DNA of 64,000 bases, taken from assembly GCF_016809835.1 (NCBI RefSeq), contig NZ_JAFBIL020000009.1:62001-126000 (forward strand), given 5' to 3'. Position 1 is the first letter of the stretch. Each line of letters starts with the position of its first letter. The notes under the pieces were generated by a model. It was not told the origin of the DNA. It searched no databases and saw only the letters and a program-made list of their open reading frames with translations. The DNA is from Massilia soli (lineage in GTDB: Bacteria > Pseudomonadota > Gammaproteobacteria > Burkholderiales > Burkholderiaceae_D). Of the stretch, positions 17,846-29,208 are shown piece after piece. The position numbers and the translations under genes are program-made.

Positions 17846-18761
<916 letters not shown>

Positions 18762-18866
18762 TCACTGGGGCCGGCTTGGCGCCGCTCATGCAATTGGCTG
18801 CCGCGCGCATGCCCGCGCCGCGCAAAAATGGTATGCTGAAATCAGTTAATTCAGCGCGCCGATACC

Positions 18867-19793
18867 ATGCCTACATTGAAGTCGAATGGCATCCGCCTCG
18901 CCTACGAAACGGCGGGCGATCCGAAAGACGTTCCTATCCTGCTGATCATGGGCCTGGGCATGCAACTGATCGCCTGGCCCGACGATTTCGTCGAAGGGCT
19001 GGTCGAACAGGGCTTCTACGTCATTCGTTACGACAACCGCGACTGCGGGCTGTCGACCAAGTTCGACCATGCCGGCACGCCCAACCTCTGGCTCACCTAC
19101 CTCAAGACCCTGCTGCGCTGGCCGATCAAGACCGCCTACACCCTCGACGACATGGCCGAGGATGCGCGCGGGGTGCTGCGCGCGCTGGGCGTGGCCAAGG
19201 CGCATGTGGTGGGCACGTCGATGGGCGGCATGATCGGCCAGATCATGGCGGCCAAGTATCCCGACCGCGTCCTCAGCTTGACGGCGATCATGACCAGCAG
19301 CGGGCGCCGCGGCCTGCCCGGGCCAACGCGCGAAGCGCGCGCCGTCATGATGCGGGCTCCCCGCAATGTGCGCGACATGGAAGCGGTTATCGCGCACACC
19401 GTCGACATCTACAAGGTGATCGGCAGCCCGGCCTATCCCACGCCTGAAAAACAGCTGCGCGACAATATCACCCACGCCATTCGCCGCAACCTCAACGGCG
19501 CGGGCGTGGCGCGCCAGACGGTGGCGGTGGCGGCGGCAGGCGATCTGACCCCGCTGCTGAAGACGATCAGCGTGCCCACCCTGGTGATCCACGGCGCCGC
19601 CGACCCGCTGATCCCGGCCGCCTGCGGCATCGATGTCGCCCGCAGCATCCCGGGCGCGCGGCTGGAACTCATCGAAGGCATGGGCCACGACTTGCCCGGC
19701 CAGCTGGTCGAACGGTTGCTCGCCTTGATCGACGCGCACGCTCACGGTAAGATGGAAGCCGACCCAACACCACGGCTTTTTGAAAAACAGTGA
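18867..19793 (+). CDS. Alpha/beta hydrolase
   Basis: A 308-residue cytoplasmic alpha/beta hydrolase with nucleophile elbow GTSMGG (S118), an oxyanion-type segment MGLGMQ (28-33) and a late GMGHDLP that supplies the catalytic His. The pattern (IMGLGMQLIAWPDDFVEGL, then RYDNRDCGLSTK) is that of the common hydrolase type annotated as esterase or acyltransferase-like; the substrate is unknown. It is the first gene of a unit of four whose starts and stops overlap (18867-23161). Its stop TGA overlaps the GTG of the next gene. Confidence 0.85.
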   Translation: MPTLKSNGIRLAYETAGDPKDVPILLIMGLGMQLIAWPDDFVEGLVEQGFYVIRYDNRDCGLSTKFDHAGTPNLWLTYLKTLLRWPIKTAYTLDDMAEDARGVLRALGVAKAHVVGTSMGGMIGQIMAAKYPDRVLSLTAIMTSSGRRGLPGPTREARAVMMRAPRNVRDMEAVIAHTVDIYKVIGSPAYPTPEKQLRDNITHAIRRNLNGAGVARQTVAVAAAGDLTPLLKTISVPTLVIHGAADPLIPAACGIDVARSIPGARLELIEGMGHDLPGQLVERLLALIDAHAHGKMEADPTPRLFEKQ

Positions 19794-20707
19794 TCACATC
19801 AACCCCAGGCATCGGCATCGTCGCGCCGAGCGGATACACGCTGGACGACGCAATCGTCCAGCGCGGCGTTGCGCTGCTTGAAGCGCGCGGCCACGTGGTC
19901 CACAACTACTTCGACACCGCCAAGGTGTTCCAGCGTTTCGGCGCGACCGATGAGGCGCGCCTGGCGCAGCTGAACGCTGCTGCGTGTGACCCGGACATCG
20001 CGGTGGTGATGGCGCTGCGCGGCCAGTACGGCCTCACGCGCCTGCTGCCGCGCATCGACTTCGATACGATGGCGGCGAGCGGAAAGATTTTTGTCGGCTT
20101 TTCCGACTTCACCGCGTTCCAGATGGGGCTGATGGCCAAAACTGGCGCGAAGAGCTATGCGGGCCCGATGCTGCACCCGGACTTCGGCGCGCCGGAAACC
20201 GTCGACTTCACGCTCGATAACTTCTGGAGCTGCCTGGCGGGGCCGACGCACACGATCAGCGCCAAAGCCGCCGGCAATCCGACGGTTGAAACAAGCGGCA
20301 CGATCTGGGGCGGCAACCTGGCGATGGTGATGTCGCTGGTCGGAACCAGCTACTTCCCCCGAATCGATGACGGCATCCTGTTCTTTGAAGACGTCAACGA
20401 GCACCCATACCGCATCGAGCGCATGCTGCTGCAGCTGCTGCAGGCTGGCGCCATCGAGCGCCAGAAGGCGATCGTGCTCGGCGACTTCTCATCGTATGGG
20501 ATCACGGCGGCCGACAACGGCTACGACTTCGACGTGATGGTCGACTACCTGCGCGGCGTGATGCCGGTTCCGGTGCTCACCGGCCTGCCATTCGGGCATG
20601 GCCGCACGCGCGTGACGATTCCCTTCGGCGCCCAGGCACGCCTGGTTTCCAGCCAGGCCGGCTTCACGCTCACCATGAGCGACTACCCGACCATCGCGCA
20701 TGGCTGA
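19790..20707 (+). CDS. ldcA: Muramoyltetrapeptide LD-carboxypeptidase (S66)
   Basis: This 305-residue serine peptidase should remove the terminal D-Ala from murein tetrapeptides during cytoplasmic recycling. The fold begins with GIVAPSGY, and the nucleophile is S105 in FVGFSDFTAFQ. The catalytic Glu (in GGNLAMVMSLVGT or the ILFFEDVNE region) and His (GLPFGHGRT) sit where S66 enzymes have them. It starts at a GTG overlapping the previous gene (GTGA) and its end overlaps the next ATG by 8 bases. Confidence 0.9.
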   Translation: MITSTPGIGIVAPSGYTLDDAIVQRGVALLEARGHVVHNYFDTAKVFQRFGATDEARLAQLNAAACDPDIAVVMALRGQYGLTRLLPRIDFDTMAASGKIFVGFSDFTAFQMGLMAKTGAKSYAGPMLHPDFGAPETVDFTLDNFWSCLAGPTHTISAKAAGNPTVETSGTIWGGNLAMVMSLVGTSYFPRIDDGILFFEDVNEHPYRIERMLLQLLQAGAIERQKAIVLGDFSSYGITAADNGYDFDVMVDYLRGVMPVPVLTGLPFGHGRTRVTIPFGAQARLVSSQAGFTLTMSDYPTIAHG

Positions 20708-21977
20708 CCCACTGCCGGCGCATAGCTTTTACCAGGCTACGTCGGCAGGCGACTCTTATCCATCACTCGCAGGACCGGTCGATACGCCGGTCTGCATCAT
20801 CGGCGGCGGCTTCGCAGGCCTGGCGACGGCTTTGTCGCTGGTCGAGCGCGGCGAGACCGGTGTCGTGCTGCTGGAAGGCGAAACCATCGGCCACGGCGCC
20901 TCTGGCCGCAATGGCGGCTTTGTGTTCGGCGGTTTCTCGCTCGGCGAACGGGCCCTGCTGGAAAGCGCGGGCGACCAGGCAGGGCGCGCGCTCTATCGCC
21001 TCACGCTCGCCGCTGTAGAGCAGATCAGGGACCGCATCGAGCGCTATGCCATCGACTGCGACGCGCGCTACGACGGCGTCATTCTCGCCAACTGGTTCGA
21101 CGACGAGCGCATCCTCGATGACCAGCAGCGCTTCATGGCCGACCGGCTCGGCGTCGAATGGCAGCGCATCAGCCGCGCCGACCTCGGCGAGCGGCTGCGC
21201 ACCAGGCGCTATTTTGGCGGGCTGTTCGAACCGTCAGCATTCCACTTCCATCCATTGAAATACGCGCAGGGGCTGGCGCGCGTGCTGGCCGGGCGGGGCG
21301 TCGCCGTGCATGAACGCAGCAAGGCGACGCGCATCTCGCCCGATGGCCACGGCTGGCTGGTGCAGACCGCTGGCGGCCAGGTGCGCGCCAGGGACGTGGT
21401 CATTTGCTGCGGCGGATACATCGAGCGGCTGTACCCACGCCTTGGGGGAGCGATCCTGCCGATCGCCACCTACGTCGTGGCGACCGAACCGCTTGGCGAG
21501 CGCCTGCAGGAATCGGTGCGGACGGGCGCTGCGGTGTACGACACGCGCTTCGCCTTCGACTACTATCGCCCGCTGGCCGATACCCGCCTGCTGTGGGGCG
21601 GGCGCATCGCGATACGCGACCGCGGGCCGGCCGAGGTGGCGCGATTGCTGCAGCAGGATATGCTGAAGGTCTACCCGCAACTTGCCGGCGCCCGGATCGA
21701 CTATGCATGGAGCGGCATGATGAGCTATGGCCGCCATCGGATGCCGCAGTTGGGCCGCTTGCCTGAAGGCCTCTGGTACGGCATGGGCTTTGGCGGACAT
21801 GGGGTTGGCCCCACAACGCTCGCCGGCGAACTGCTCGCCGCCGCACTGTGTGGCGACGCGACGAAGCTGGACGCCATGAACGCCTACGGACTGCCGCATG
21901 CAGGTGGCCCGGCCGGCCTGTTTGCCGCGCAGCTCACTTACTGGTACTACGAACTGCGCGACTGGATGCGCCAGTAA
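20700..21977 (+). CDS. FAD-dependent amine/amino-acid oxidoreductase (DadA/PuuB-like)
   Basis: This 425-residue flavoprotein has the Rossmann motif IIGGGFAGLATALSLVERG at about residues 31-49 and ends with GFGGHGVGPTTLAG, the FAD-pyrophosphate contact of the DAO family. The SGRNGGFVFGG segment after the first helix is typical of gamma-glutamylputrescine oxidase and related enzymes, so an amine or amino-acid substrate is likely; the exact one is not predictable. Its ATG overlaps ldcA and its stop overlaps the next ATG (TAATG). Confidence 0.87.
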   Translation: MADPLPAHSFYQATSAGDSYPSLAGPVDTPVCIIGGGFAGLATALSLVERGETGVVLLEGETIGHGASGRNGGFVFGGFSLGERALLESAGDQAGRALYRLTLAAVEQIRDRIERYAIDCDARYDGVILANWFDDERILDDQQRFMADRLGVEWQRISRADLGERLRTRRYFGGLFEPSAFHFHPLKYAQGLARVLAGRGVAVHERSKATRISPDGHGWLVQTAGGQVRARDVVICCGGYIERLYPRLGGAILPIATYVVATEPLGERLQESVRTGAAVYDTRFAFDYYRPLADTRLLWGGRIAIRDRGPAEVARLLQQDMLKVYPQLAGARIDYAWSGMMSYGRHRMPQLGRLPEGLWYGMGFGGHGVGPTTLAGELLAAALCGDATKLDAMNAYGLPHAGGPAGLFAAQLTYWYYELRDWMRQ

Positions 21978-23161
21978 TGGGCGCGCCACTGTCGACCAGG
22001 TCGGCACGGATCGACGCGCTGCGCGGGCTTGCGGTGTTCGGCATCCTCCTGATTAATATGTGGGGCTTCGTCTACGGCTACACGGCCCTGCGCTACGGCG
22101 TGGTCGACATGACCGCGACCAGCGGCGACCGGCTCGCCGTGTTCTTCGCCGCCGCTTTCGCGGAACAGAAGTTTTATCCGATTTTTGCCTTCTTGTTTGG
22201 CGCGGGATTCGTTTTGCAGATGCGTTCACTGGAGGAGCGCTCCGGCCTTGACGAGGCGAAGGCCATCTATCGGCGCAGGCTGACGTGGCTGCTGGTGGCC
22301 GGCGTCCTGCACGGCGCCTTGCTCTGGTTCGGCGACATCCTCACTGCCTATGCGTTGACTGGTTTCTGGCTGCTGCGCCGCGCGGGCGACGCGTGGTCCG
22401 GGATAAAGCAGTCGATCAGGCTGACCGTCCTCGTCAACATGGCGCTGCTGCTTCTGACGGCATTCATCCTGGCGAGCGTCGCCGGCATGCCCGACTACGG
22501 CGCCGATACCGCCTCCGAAGCGCTTCTCGCAAACGACATTTATACGCGCGGCGGCTGGATCGATGTGACGCTGGCCAGGATCAAGGACTTCCGCCTGAAT
22601 ATCAGCGGATTCTGGCTGTTCGTGCCGCGCATCGCGCTGCTGTTCCTGCTTGGGGTCGCGGCCGTGCAGCGCGGATGGCTGACGCACCCTGAACAACATC
22701 GCGCCCTGTGGTGGCGGGTGCTGCTCGCTGGTGTTTTCATCGCACTGCCGCTGAATGTCTGGTTCGGCTACGAGGCACTGGGCTGGGCACTCGAGCCCGA
22801 AGGTTCGTCGCGCGCCTTTCATCTGGCCTCGCTGATCCTCGAGGTATCCGGGCCTGCGCTGGCGGCCGCCTACATCGCCGTGTTCATGCTTGCCGGTGAG
22901 CGTGCCATGGCGAAGGTGGCCGCGTTGCTGGCGCCAGTCGGCCGCATGGCGCTGACCAATTACCTGATGCAGTCGCTCGCATGCGGATTCCTGTTGCACG
23001 CATATGGGCTGGGCCTTGGCGCCTCCTTGTCGCGGGCGCAGCTGATGGCCCTGTGGGCGGGAATCGTGCTGACTCAGATTCCGTTCAGCCGCTGGTGGAT
23101 GTCAAGGCACGACCAGGGGCCGATGGAGGCCATCTGGCGGCGATATACTTACCGGCACTGA
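21977..23161 (+). CDS. DUF418 (YeiB-like) membrane protein
   Basis: A 394-residue polytopic inner-membrane protein with the DUF418 signature: [18 protein letters not shown] at the N-terminus, a [14 protein letters not shown] segment near residue 60 and [12 protein letters not shown] near 325 in the C-terminal domain. About ten helices are visible. Family members (YeiB) are distantly related to acyltransferase-3 proteins but have no proven activity. It is the last gene of the overlapping four-gene unit. The ATG at 21977 overlaps the preceding stop codon. Confidence 0.85.
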   Translation: MGAPLSTRSARIDALRGLAVFGILLINMWGFVYGYTALRYGVVDMTATSGDRLAVFFAAAFAEQKFYPIFAFLFGAGFVLQMRSLEERSGLDEAKAIYRRRLTWLLVAGVLHGALLWFGDILTAYALTGFWLLRRAGDAWSGIKQSIRLTVLVNMALLLLTAFILASVAGMPDYGADTASEALLANDIYTRGGWIDVTLARIKDFRLNISGFWLFVPRIALLFLLGVAAVQRGWLTHPEQHRALWWRVLLAGVFIALPLNVWFGYEALGWALEPEGSSRAFHLASLILEVSGPALAAAYIAVFMLAGERAMAKVAALLAPVGRMALTNYLMQSLACGFLLHAYGLGLGASLSRAQLMALWAGIVLTQIPFSRWWMSRHDQGPMEAIWRRYTYRH

Positions 23162-23222
23162 AGCGGCGCTATATACTTGCGTCTTTTCGTGGGGCCCCGC
23201 GCCTCGATCACAGGATACCAAA

Positions 23223-23564
23223 ATGACCGCTTTGCCCCCATGCCCGAAGTGCAGTTCCGAGTTCACCTACGAAGACGGCACCCAGCTGGTCTGTCCGGAA
23301 TGCGGCAACGAGTGGAGCGCGCAGGCAGCAGGCGCGCCGGAAGAGGGCGCCCGGGTCTACAAGGACGCTTCCGGCAATCTGCTGCAGGATGGCGACACCG
23401 TCACCGTGATCAAGGACCTCAAGCTGAAGGGCTCGGGCGGCACTGTCAAGATGGGCACCAAGGTCAAGAACATCCGCCTGGTCGACAGCGATCACGACAT
23501 CGACTGCAAGATCGACGGCTTCGGGGCGATGAGTTTGAAGACCGAGTTCGTCAAGAAGGTGTAA
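23223..23564 (+). CDS. yjdM: Zinc-ribbon protein YjdM (PhnA-type)
   Basis: A 113-residue protein with an N-terminal zinc ribbon (CPKC at residues 7-10, CPEC at 24-27) followed by the YjdM SH3-like domain ([18 protein letters not shown] and a repeat of short strands). It was formerly called PhnA; in E. coli it is not the phosphonoacetate hydrolase and its function is unclear. Two similar segments containing TATACTT lie upstream (23142-23179), one of which may be its -10. Its end overlaps the convergent MBL-fold gene by 14 bases. Confidence 0.9.
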   Translation: MTALPPCPKCSSEFTYEDGTQLVCPECGNEWSAQAAGAPEEGARVYKDASGNLLQDGDTVTVIKDLKLKGSGGTVKMGTKVKNIRLVDSDHDIDCKIDGFGAMSLKTEFVKKV

Positions 23565-24897
23565 TGCCCAGGCGGCGTAACTGCGCTGCCTGATATGCGC
23601 CGAAGGCATCGTTGAACAGGCACCGGATCAGCGGGTCGTCGACGATTTCGGCGAGTTCGTGGTCGGCCTCGACGTCGGCATCGAACAACGCATCGTTGAT
23701 CCGCATGTACATCGATGTCAGCGCCTCGCCCTGCGTCAGTGCGGCGAACAACTTTGCGGCTGGGACTTCAGTCGTCCACGCCGGCGCGGCGGTGCCGTCA
23801 ACGAGCGCGATCGCGTCGCCTTCGACCCGGTAATGGAATGCGGTTTGCGCGCCGTCCTGGCCGTAGATCGACAGGCGCCATATGCGCGCCTGGTCGAAGA
23901 AGCTATCCTCCGGCAGCTCCATTTCCTCGTACTTCTGCAGCAAGCCCGATCGGCAATAATCCAGCACGACGCTCATTTCATCTTCCATCAGCGCCGGAAA
24001 ATGGCGCGCCAGCTCGGCGGTGTGCGGTGGCGCGACTTTACTGTCGTAGCGGTAATCGACATCCTGCTCGCCGACCGGGATCACCCATGGCAGCGCGTCT
24101 GCCGCCTGAAGCGAATCCCGATCCAGCACGATTGAAACCGATGGATTCAGCCGAATGACTTTTGCATCGGGAAGCGCGGCCTCTACTTCGCGCTGGAACT
24201 GTGCGTAGGTAATCGGGAAAAATCTGGATTGGTACCAGGACCATGATTCCTGGATGAATTGGCATGAGCTCGGGACAACGAAGCGCGGGTTGAGCACCTT
24301 GAGCTGGCCGAGCCATTCCGCCGGAATCTCCGGGGGGCTGGCATCGGCGCGTGATGGCGCGAGCACCTCGATCTCGCGCATCGTCTGGAATGGCCATAAA
24401 ACCATGTCCCATGGAGATTCCTTCGCCAGGTCGGCAAGCGCCACTGGCGAAATCCATGAATCGACCACGTTCAGGACGTTCATCCCGCCGGCCCGAATCT
24501 GGTACATCGAGTCAACGTCCGAATCAATCGCCTCGCGCGGGGTCACCGAAAACGGGCCGATGCTGACCGGGACGTTCGTTTCCAGCTTGTACAAATTCGG
24601 AAAGCCGAGCGCCCTGATCATGTCGAACAGCTCGTCGAAGATGCAGTAGATGTGAATCGGTGTGGACCGGTCGAGCAAGTTCAGGCTGTCGAGCGAACAA
24701 TGGTCATCGTGGAAATGGGAAATAAAAACCGCGTCGAACCGCTCCCGCCGTATCTGCTCAAGGTCGAAACGCACATCCGGGAAGGCATGGCAGTTGGTAC
24801 TGAACGGATTCTCGAAAATGGGGTCGAAGGCGATCCGCGCGCCGTCGCACTCGAAGACGTAGCCGGCGTGGAGAATCCTGGATATTCTCAGAGACAT
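23551..24897 (-). CDS. MBL-fold metallohydrolase with C-terminal extension
   Basis: A 448-residue protein. Residues 1-250 form an UlaG-like metallo-beta-lactamase domain with the metal motif HFHDDH at 61-66. The early [18 protein letters not shown] fits the UlaG/RomA branch, in which amide, lactone or phosphate bonds are hydrolysed. The remaining ~200 residues (after [15 protein letters not shown]) are not typical of that family; they include a strand-rich section and an acidic end, and resemble SCP2-like lipid-binding domains only loosely. The substrate is unknown. Confidence 0.82.
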   Translation of the reverse strand: MSLRISRILHAGYVFECDGARIAFDPIFENPFSTNCHAFPDVRFDLEQIRRERFDAVFISHFHDDHCSLDSLNLLDRSTPIHIYCIFDELFDMIRALGFPNLYKLETNVPVSIGPFSVTPREAIDSDVDSMYQIRAGGMNVLNVVDSWISPVALADLAKESPWDMVLWPFQTMREIEVLAPSRADASPPEIPAEWLGQLKVLNPRFVVPSSCQFIQESWSWYQSRFFPITYAQFQREVEAALPDAKVIRLNPSVSIVLDRDSLQAADALPWVIPVGEQDVDYRYDSKVAPPHTAELARHFPALMEDEMSVVLDYCRSGLLQKYEEMELPEDSFFDQARIWRLSIYGQDGAQTAFHYRVEGDAIALVDGTAAPAWTTEVPAAKLFAALTQGEALTSMYMRINDALFDADVEADHELAEIVDDPLIRCLFNDAFGAYQAAQLRRLGITPS

Positions 24898-24946
24898 GGT
24901 TCAGTAGAGATGGTTGACGCGAGGGAGCGCGATTATCGCATGCGGC

Positions 24947-25429
24947 TTACGCGGCGATCTCGATGATGCGGGCTGTAACGTCACCATTGCAGATCAGAAT
25001 TTCTGCCACGCTGATCGGCAGCTTGAAGCGGCGTGGCCCGGCACTGCCGGGATTGAGGAACAGTTTTCCATCGCGCTCTGCAATGGCCGGCTTGTGTGAA
25101 TGCCCGGAAATGACCACTTTGGCGCCATCCGAGTGGCCTTGGTCGTCCGCGATGTCGTGTACGGCGAACAAATCCACGCCGCCCACGCTAAGCCGAGCCG
25201 ATTCGGGAATATTGCGTGCCCAGTCTTGCCGGTCATTGTTCCCGCGCACCACCGTCAGCGGCGCCATCGCGCCCAAGACCTCAAGTATGTCCAGCTTGCC
25301 AATATCTCCGCCATGGATGATGTAGTCGCTACCCGCGAGCAGGGCCAACGCTTCCGGGCGCAGCAACCCATGGGTATCCGAGATGACGCCTATCCTCCAT
25401 TGACCGGCCGGTTTCGTGTCTTTTTTCAT
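24947..25429 (-). CDS. Metallophosphoesterase, YfcE/MJ0936 family
   Basis: A 160-residue calcineurin-like phosphodiesterase. Metal motifs are all present: DTH (18-20), GGDIG (40-44, D42), GNND near 71, and GHSH near 109, plus a final NPGS. The small size and motif spacing match YfcE, a Mn-dependent phosphodiesterase with activity on artificial substrates and unknown natural role. It is a single gene, divergent from ybiT. Confidence 0.88.
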   Translation of the reverse strand: MKKDTKPAGQWRIGVISDTHGLLRPEALALLAGSDYIIHGGDIGKLDILEVLGAMAPLTVVRGNNDRQDWARNIPESARLSVGGVDLFAVHDIADDQGHSDGAKVVISGHSHKPAIAERDGKLFLNPGSAGPRRFKLPISVAEILICNGDVTARIIEIAA

Positions 25430-25526
25430 AAGTTATGCATCTGAATCAGAAGGGTGGCGGCAGCGGCAGCCCGCACGATGGTAAAATACACGGTTAATCA
25501 AATCATCGCATGCAAGGGCTTTACCA

Positions 25527-27125
25527 GTGCTATCTACAGCTAATATCACAATGCAATTCGGCGCCAAGCCGTTGTTCGAAAACATTTCCGTCAAGTTCGG
25601 CGATGGCAACCGCTATGGCCTGATCGGCGCGAACGGGTGCGGCAAGTCGACTTTCATGAAGATCCTCGGCGGCGACCTCGACCCATCGGGCGGCAATGTC
25701 ATGCTCGACACCAATGAGCGCCTCGGCAAGCTTCGCCAGGATCAGTTCGCCTACGAAGATACCCGCGTTCTCGACGTGGTCATGATGGGCCATACCGAAC
25801 TGTGGAACGCGATCACCGAACGCGACGCGATCTACGCGAACCTCGAGGCGACCGACGACGACTACATGCACGCGGCCGAACTGGAAGCGAAAGTGGCCGA
25901 ATACGACGGCTACTCGGCCGAGGCGCGCGCCGGCGAGCTGCTGCTCGGCGCCGGCGTATCGATCGACCAGCACCAGGGCCCGATGAGCGCCGTGGCGCCA
26001 GGCTGGAAGCTGCGCGTGCTGCTGGCGCAGGCGCTGTTCTCGAACCCGGACATCCTGCTGCTCGACGAACCGACCAACAACCTGGACATCGATACGATTC
26101 GCTGGCTCGAAGACGTGCTTAACCAGCGCAACTCGACCATGATCATCATTTCGCACGATCGCCACTTCCTGAACCAGGTTTGCACCCACGTGGCCGACAT
26201 GGACTATGGCACGCTGAAGATCTACCCGGGCAACTACGACGAGTACATGCTCGCGTCGACCCAGGCACGCAACCAGCAACTGTCGAACAATGCCAAGGCC
26301 AAGGAAAAGGTCGCGGAACTGCAGGACTTCGTGCGCCGCTTCTCGGCCAACAAGTCGAAGGCCCGCCAGGCGACCTCGCGCGCCAAGCAGATCGACAAGA
26401 TCAAGGTCGAAGACCTCAAGCCGTCCTCGCGCGCCTACCCGTTTGTCCGCTTCGAAGGCGAGAAGAAGCTGCACCGCCTGGCGGTGGAAGTGGAAGGCAT
26501 CTCGAAGAAGTACGACGAGCAGCTGTTCAAGAACTTCAGCATCATGGTCGAAGCGGGCGAGCGCATCGCCATCATCGGCCCTAACGGCGCCGGTAAAACC
26601 ACCTTGCTGCGTTCGATCTGCGGCGAATTGTGCGGCATGACCACCGATACCGGCCGCGTGAAGTGGGCCGAGAACGCCAACGTCGGCTACATGCCGCAGG
26701 ATCCGACCGAAGAATTCATGGCCGACCTCAACCTGACCGACTGGATGGGGCGCTGGACCAAGGAAGGCGACGACGACCAGGCCGTGCGCTCGATCCTGGG
26801 CCGCCTGCTGTTTGGCGGCGACGAGGTGAAGAAGTCGGTCAAGGTGCTGTCGGGTGGCGAGAAGGGCCGCATGATGTACGGAAAGCTGATGCTGGGCCGT
26901 CATAACGTCATGATGCTCGATGAACCGACCAACCACATGGACATGGAATCGATCGAGTCGCTGAACATCGCACTGGATAAATACGCGGGCACCCTCATAT
27001 TCGTGTCGCACGACCGCGAGTTCGTGTCGTCGCTGGCCAACCGCGTGCTCGAAATCAAGGACGGCAAGATCATCGACTTCCGCGGCAACTACGAAGACTA
27101 CCTGCAAAGCCAGGGTATTAACTAA
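25527..27125 (+). CDS. ybiT: ABC-F ribosome-associated ATPase YbiT
   Basis: This 532-residue cytoplasmic protein has two ABC ATPase domains and no membrane part. Walker A motifs are GANGCGKST (about 34-42) and GPNGAGKTT, Walker B with [13 protein letters not shown] and [12 protein letters not shown], and two signature/switch regions (SHDRHF, SHDREF). The linker (P-site tRNA interaction motif) and the strong match to E. coli YbiT ([17 protein letters not shown] at the start) support this subfamily. It is expected to act on the ribosome during stalled translation. The GTG start at 25527 gives the YbiT N-terminus. A TAAAAT box at 25482-25487 may be its -10. Confidence 0.93.
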   Translation: MLSTANITMQFGAKPLFENISVKFGDGNRYGLIGANGCGKSTFMKILGGDLDPSGGNVMLDTNERLGKLRQDQFAYEDTRVLDVVMMGHTELWNAITERDAIYANLEATDDDYMHAAELEAKVAEYDGYSAEARAGELLLGAGVSIDQHQGPMSAVAPGWKLRVLLAQALFSNPDILLLDEPTNNLDIDTIRWLEDVLNQRNSTMIIISHDRHFLNQVCTHVADMDYGTLKIYPGNYDEYMLASTQARNQQLSNNAKAKEKVAELQDFVRRFSANKSKARQATSRAKQIDKIKVEDLKPSSRAYPFVRFEGEKKLHRLAVEVEGISKKYDEQLFKNFSIMVEAGERIAIIGPNGAGKTTLLRSICGELCGMTTDTGRVKWAENANVGYMPQDPTEEFMADLNLTDWMGRWTKEGDDDQAVRSILGRLLFGGDEVKKSVKVLSGGEKGRMMYGKLMLGRHNVMMLDEPTNHMDMESIESLNIALDKYAGTLIFVSHDREFVSSLANRVLEIKDGKIIDFRGNYEDYLQSQGIN

Positions 27126-27161
27126 GCCGGTTCTGGCAATAACAACGATGGGGGTATCACC

Positions 27162-28295
27162 ATGAGAGTCCTTCCGATCAAGACCGTCGAGTACGACCAC
27201 CCGCAGGGTGGCCTGAGCTGCACAGCGCAGGCGTGGGCACGCGCGCCTGCGACGCCTTCGGCAGAAGAAAAGATCGCGCTCAAGGAGCGCATCCGCAAGC
27301 TGCTGAAGGAGCGCGAGGCCGTGCTGGTCGCGCATTACTATGTCGACGCCGACTTGCAGGACCTGGCGGAAGAAACCGGCGGCTGCGTGTCCGATTCGCT
27401 GGAGATGGCGCGCTTCGGCCGCGATCACCCGGCCAAGACCCTGGTCGTGGCGGGGGTGCGCTTCATGGGCGAGACGGCGAAAATCCTCAGCCCTGAGAAG
27501 ACCATCCTGATGCCGGACCTGGACGCGACCTGTTCGCTCGACCTGGGCTGCCCGGCGGACGAATTCGCCGCCTTCTGCGACCAGCATCCCGACCGCACCG
27601 TGGTCGTGTACGCGAACACCAGTGCAGCCGTGAAGGCGCGCGCCGACTGGATGGTGACGTCCTCGATCGGCCTCGATATCGTGGCGCACCTGCACGCGCA
27701 GGGCAAAAAAATCCTGTGGGCGCCGGACAAGCACCTCGGCGGCTACATCCAGCAGAAGACCGGCGCGGACATGCTGCTGTGGCAGGGTTCGTGCATCGTT
27801 CACGATGAATTCAAGGGCGTCGAACTTGAGCTGATGAAGGCCGAACATCCGCACGCCAAGGTGCTGGTGCACCCCGAGTCGCCAGCCAGCGTTGTGGCGA
27901 TGGCCGACGTCGTCGGCTCGACCACGCAGCTGATCAACGCGGCGCAGAACCTGGACGCGACCGAATTCATCGTCGCCACCGACAATGGCATCCTGCACAA
28001 AATGCGCATGGCGGCGCCGGGCAAGCATTTTATTGAAGCACCGACCGCCGGCAACAGCGCAACCTGCAAGAGCTGCGCGCACTGCCCATGGATGGCGATG
28101 AACGGCTTGCAGAACCTGGCCGACGTGCTCGAAAGCGGCAAGAACGAGATCTTCGTCGACCCTGCCATCGGCAAGGAGGCGGTTCGCGCCATCGACCGCA
28201 TGCTCGACTTCGCGGCGGCGAAAAAGGCCAAGGCGCTGCCGACCGGCGACCTGGCGACCGAAACCTCACTGTTCTCCGGAGTTGGCCCTGCATGA
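27162..28295 (+). CDS. nadA: Quinolinate synthase A
   Basis: This 377-residue 4Fe-4S enzyme condenses iminoaspartate (from NadB) with dihydroxyacetone phosphate to quinolinate. Family signatures include [18 protein letters not shown] (about 54-71), [16 protein letters not shown] and the Cys-rich [13 protein letters not shown] near residue 305. The N-terminal extension of about 35 residues is typical of betaproteobacterial NadA. It lies 36 bases after ybiT, and nadC overlaps its stop codon (ATGA), so nadA-nadC are translationally coupled. Confidence 0.95.
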   Translation: MRVLPIKTVEYDHPQGGLSCTAQAWARAPATPSAEEKIALKERIRKLLKEREAVLVAHYYVDADLQDLAEETGGCVSDSLEMARFGRDHPAKTLVVAGVRFMGETAKILSPEKTILMPDLDATCSLDLGCPADEFAAFCDQHPDRTVVVYANTSAAVKARADWMVTSSIGLDIVAHLHAQGKKILWAPDKHLGGYIQQKTGADMLLWQGSCIVHDEFKGVELELMKAEHPHAKVLVHPESPASVVAMADVVGSTTQLINAAQNLDATEFIVATDNGILHKMRMAAPGKHFIEAPTAGNSATCKSCAHCPWMAMNGLQNLADVLESGKNEIFVDPAIGKEAVRAIDRMLDFAAAKKAKALPTGDLATETSLFSGVGPA

Positions 28296-29155
28296 CGACC
28301 TTGCGTAACCCGTTTAATGATTTTGACGAGAAGCTGCAGGCGTCGTTCGAGCAGAACCTGCTGGCGGCGCTGCTCGAAGACGTTGGCACCGGCGACCTGA
28401 CCGGCAAGCTGGTGCCCGATGATGTCCGGGCGCGTGCGCGCGTCATCGTGCGTGAAGACGCTGTGCTGTGCGGTGCGCCGTGGTTCGAAGGGGTGATGCT
28501 GGCGCTGGACCAGTCCATCGAGATCGACTGGCAGTATGCCGAAGGCGACATGATGACGGCGAACAGCGTCGTTTGCACCATCGAAGGCCCACCGCGCGCC
28601 TTGCTGACGGCTGAACGCAGCGCGCTCAACTTCATGCAGCTGATGTCGGGCGTCGCCAGCGCAACGCGCAAGTACGTCGACCTGATCGCCGGGACCAAAG
28701 CTGCCATTCTCGACACCCGCAAGACGCTGCCCGGCCTGCGCCAGGCGCAGAAGTACGCTGTGCGGGTTGGCGGCGGCAAGAACCAGCGCATGGCGCTGTA
28801 TGACGGCATCCTGATCAAGGAAAACCACATCGCGGCCGCCGGCGGCGTGCGTCCGGCAATGGCTGCGGCGCAGGCGCTCGATGCCGGCGTGTCGATTCAG
28901 ATCGAGGTGGAAAACCTGGCGCAGCTGGAAGAGGCGCTGTCGGCTGGCGCAGTGTCGGTTTTGCTGGATAACTTTGATTTGCAGATGATGCGCGATGCGG
29001 TTGCGCTCAATGCTGGCCGTGCGCTTCTCGAGGCTTCAGGTGGCGTCAACATGGACAGCGTGCGCGCGATCGCTGAAACCGGCGTCGACCGGATCTCGAT
29101 CGGCAGCCTGACCAAGGATGTGCGCGCGACGGATTACTCGCTGCGTATCCTCTGA
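28292..29155 (+). CDS. nadC: Nicotinate-nucleotide pyrophosphorylase (carboxylating)
   Basis: This 287-residue enzyme converts quinolinate and PRPP to nicotinate mononucleotide and CO2. Motifs include [12 protein letters not shown] near the N-terminus, [17 protein letters not shown] (about 107-123), [10 protein letters not shown] (about 137-146) and the closing [12 protein letters not shown]. The ATG at 28292 overlaps the nadA stop; earlier in-frame codons lie inside nadA and are not used. A hairpin terminator follows 11 bases after its stop. Confidence 0.95.
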   Translation: MTTLRNPFNDFDEKLQASFEQNLLAALLEDVGTGDLTGKLVPDDVRARARVIVREDAVLCGAPWFEGVMLALDQSIEIDWQYAEGDMMTANSVVCTIEGPPRALLTAERSALNFMQLMSGVASATRKYVDLIAGTKAAILDTRKTLPGLRQAQKYAVRVGGGKNQRMALYDGILIKENHIAAAGGVRPAMAAAQALDAGVSIQIEVENLAQLEEALSAGAVSVLLDNFDLQMMRDAVALNAGRALLEASGGVNMDSVRAIAETGVDRISIGSLTKDVRATDYSLRIL

Positions 29156-29166
29156 CCGTCGGAGGC

Positions 29167-29198
29167 GGCGGATAAGCGCGACGACGCGCGCATCCGCC
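29167..29198 (+). terminator. Terminator hairpin after nadC
   Basis: A hairpin with outer arms GGCGGAT/ATCCGCC and an inner GCGCG/CGCGC pairing around a short ACGA loop lies 11 bases after the nadC stop and 10 bases before the convergent lipocalin stop. It probably serves both genes. A weak T-tract makes the call moderate. Confidence 0.55.
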
Positions 29199-29208
29199 GA
29201 ATTGACCG

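Noticed and set aside
23142-23179. Direct repeat of GGCG(C)TATATACTT-like sequence
   Set aside because: Only two copies, one inside the DUF418 gene end; best explained as chance or overlapping -10 boxes.
25530-28082. An 850-codon minus-strand frame over ybiT and nadA
   Set aside because: It spans two well-supported genes on the other strand and has antisense-type composition.
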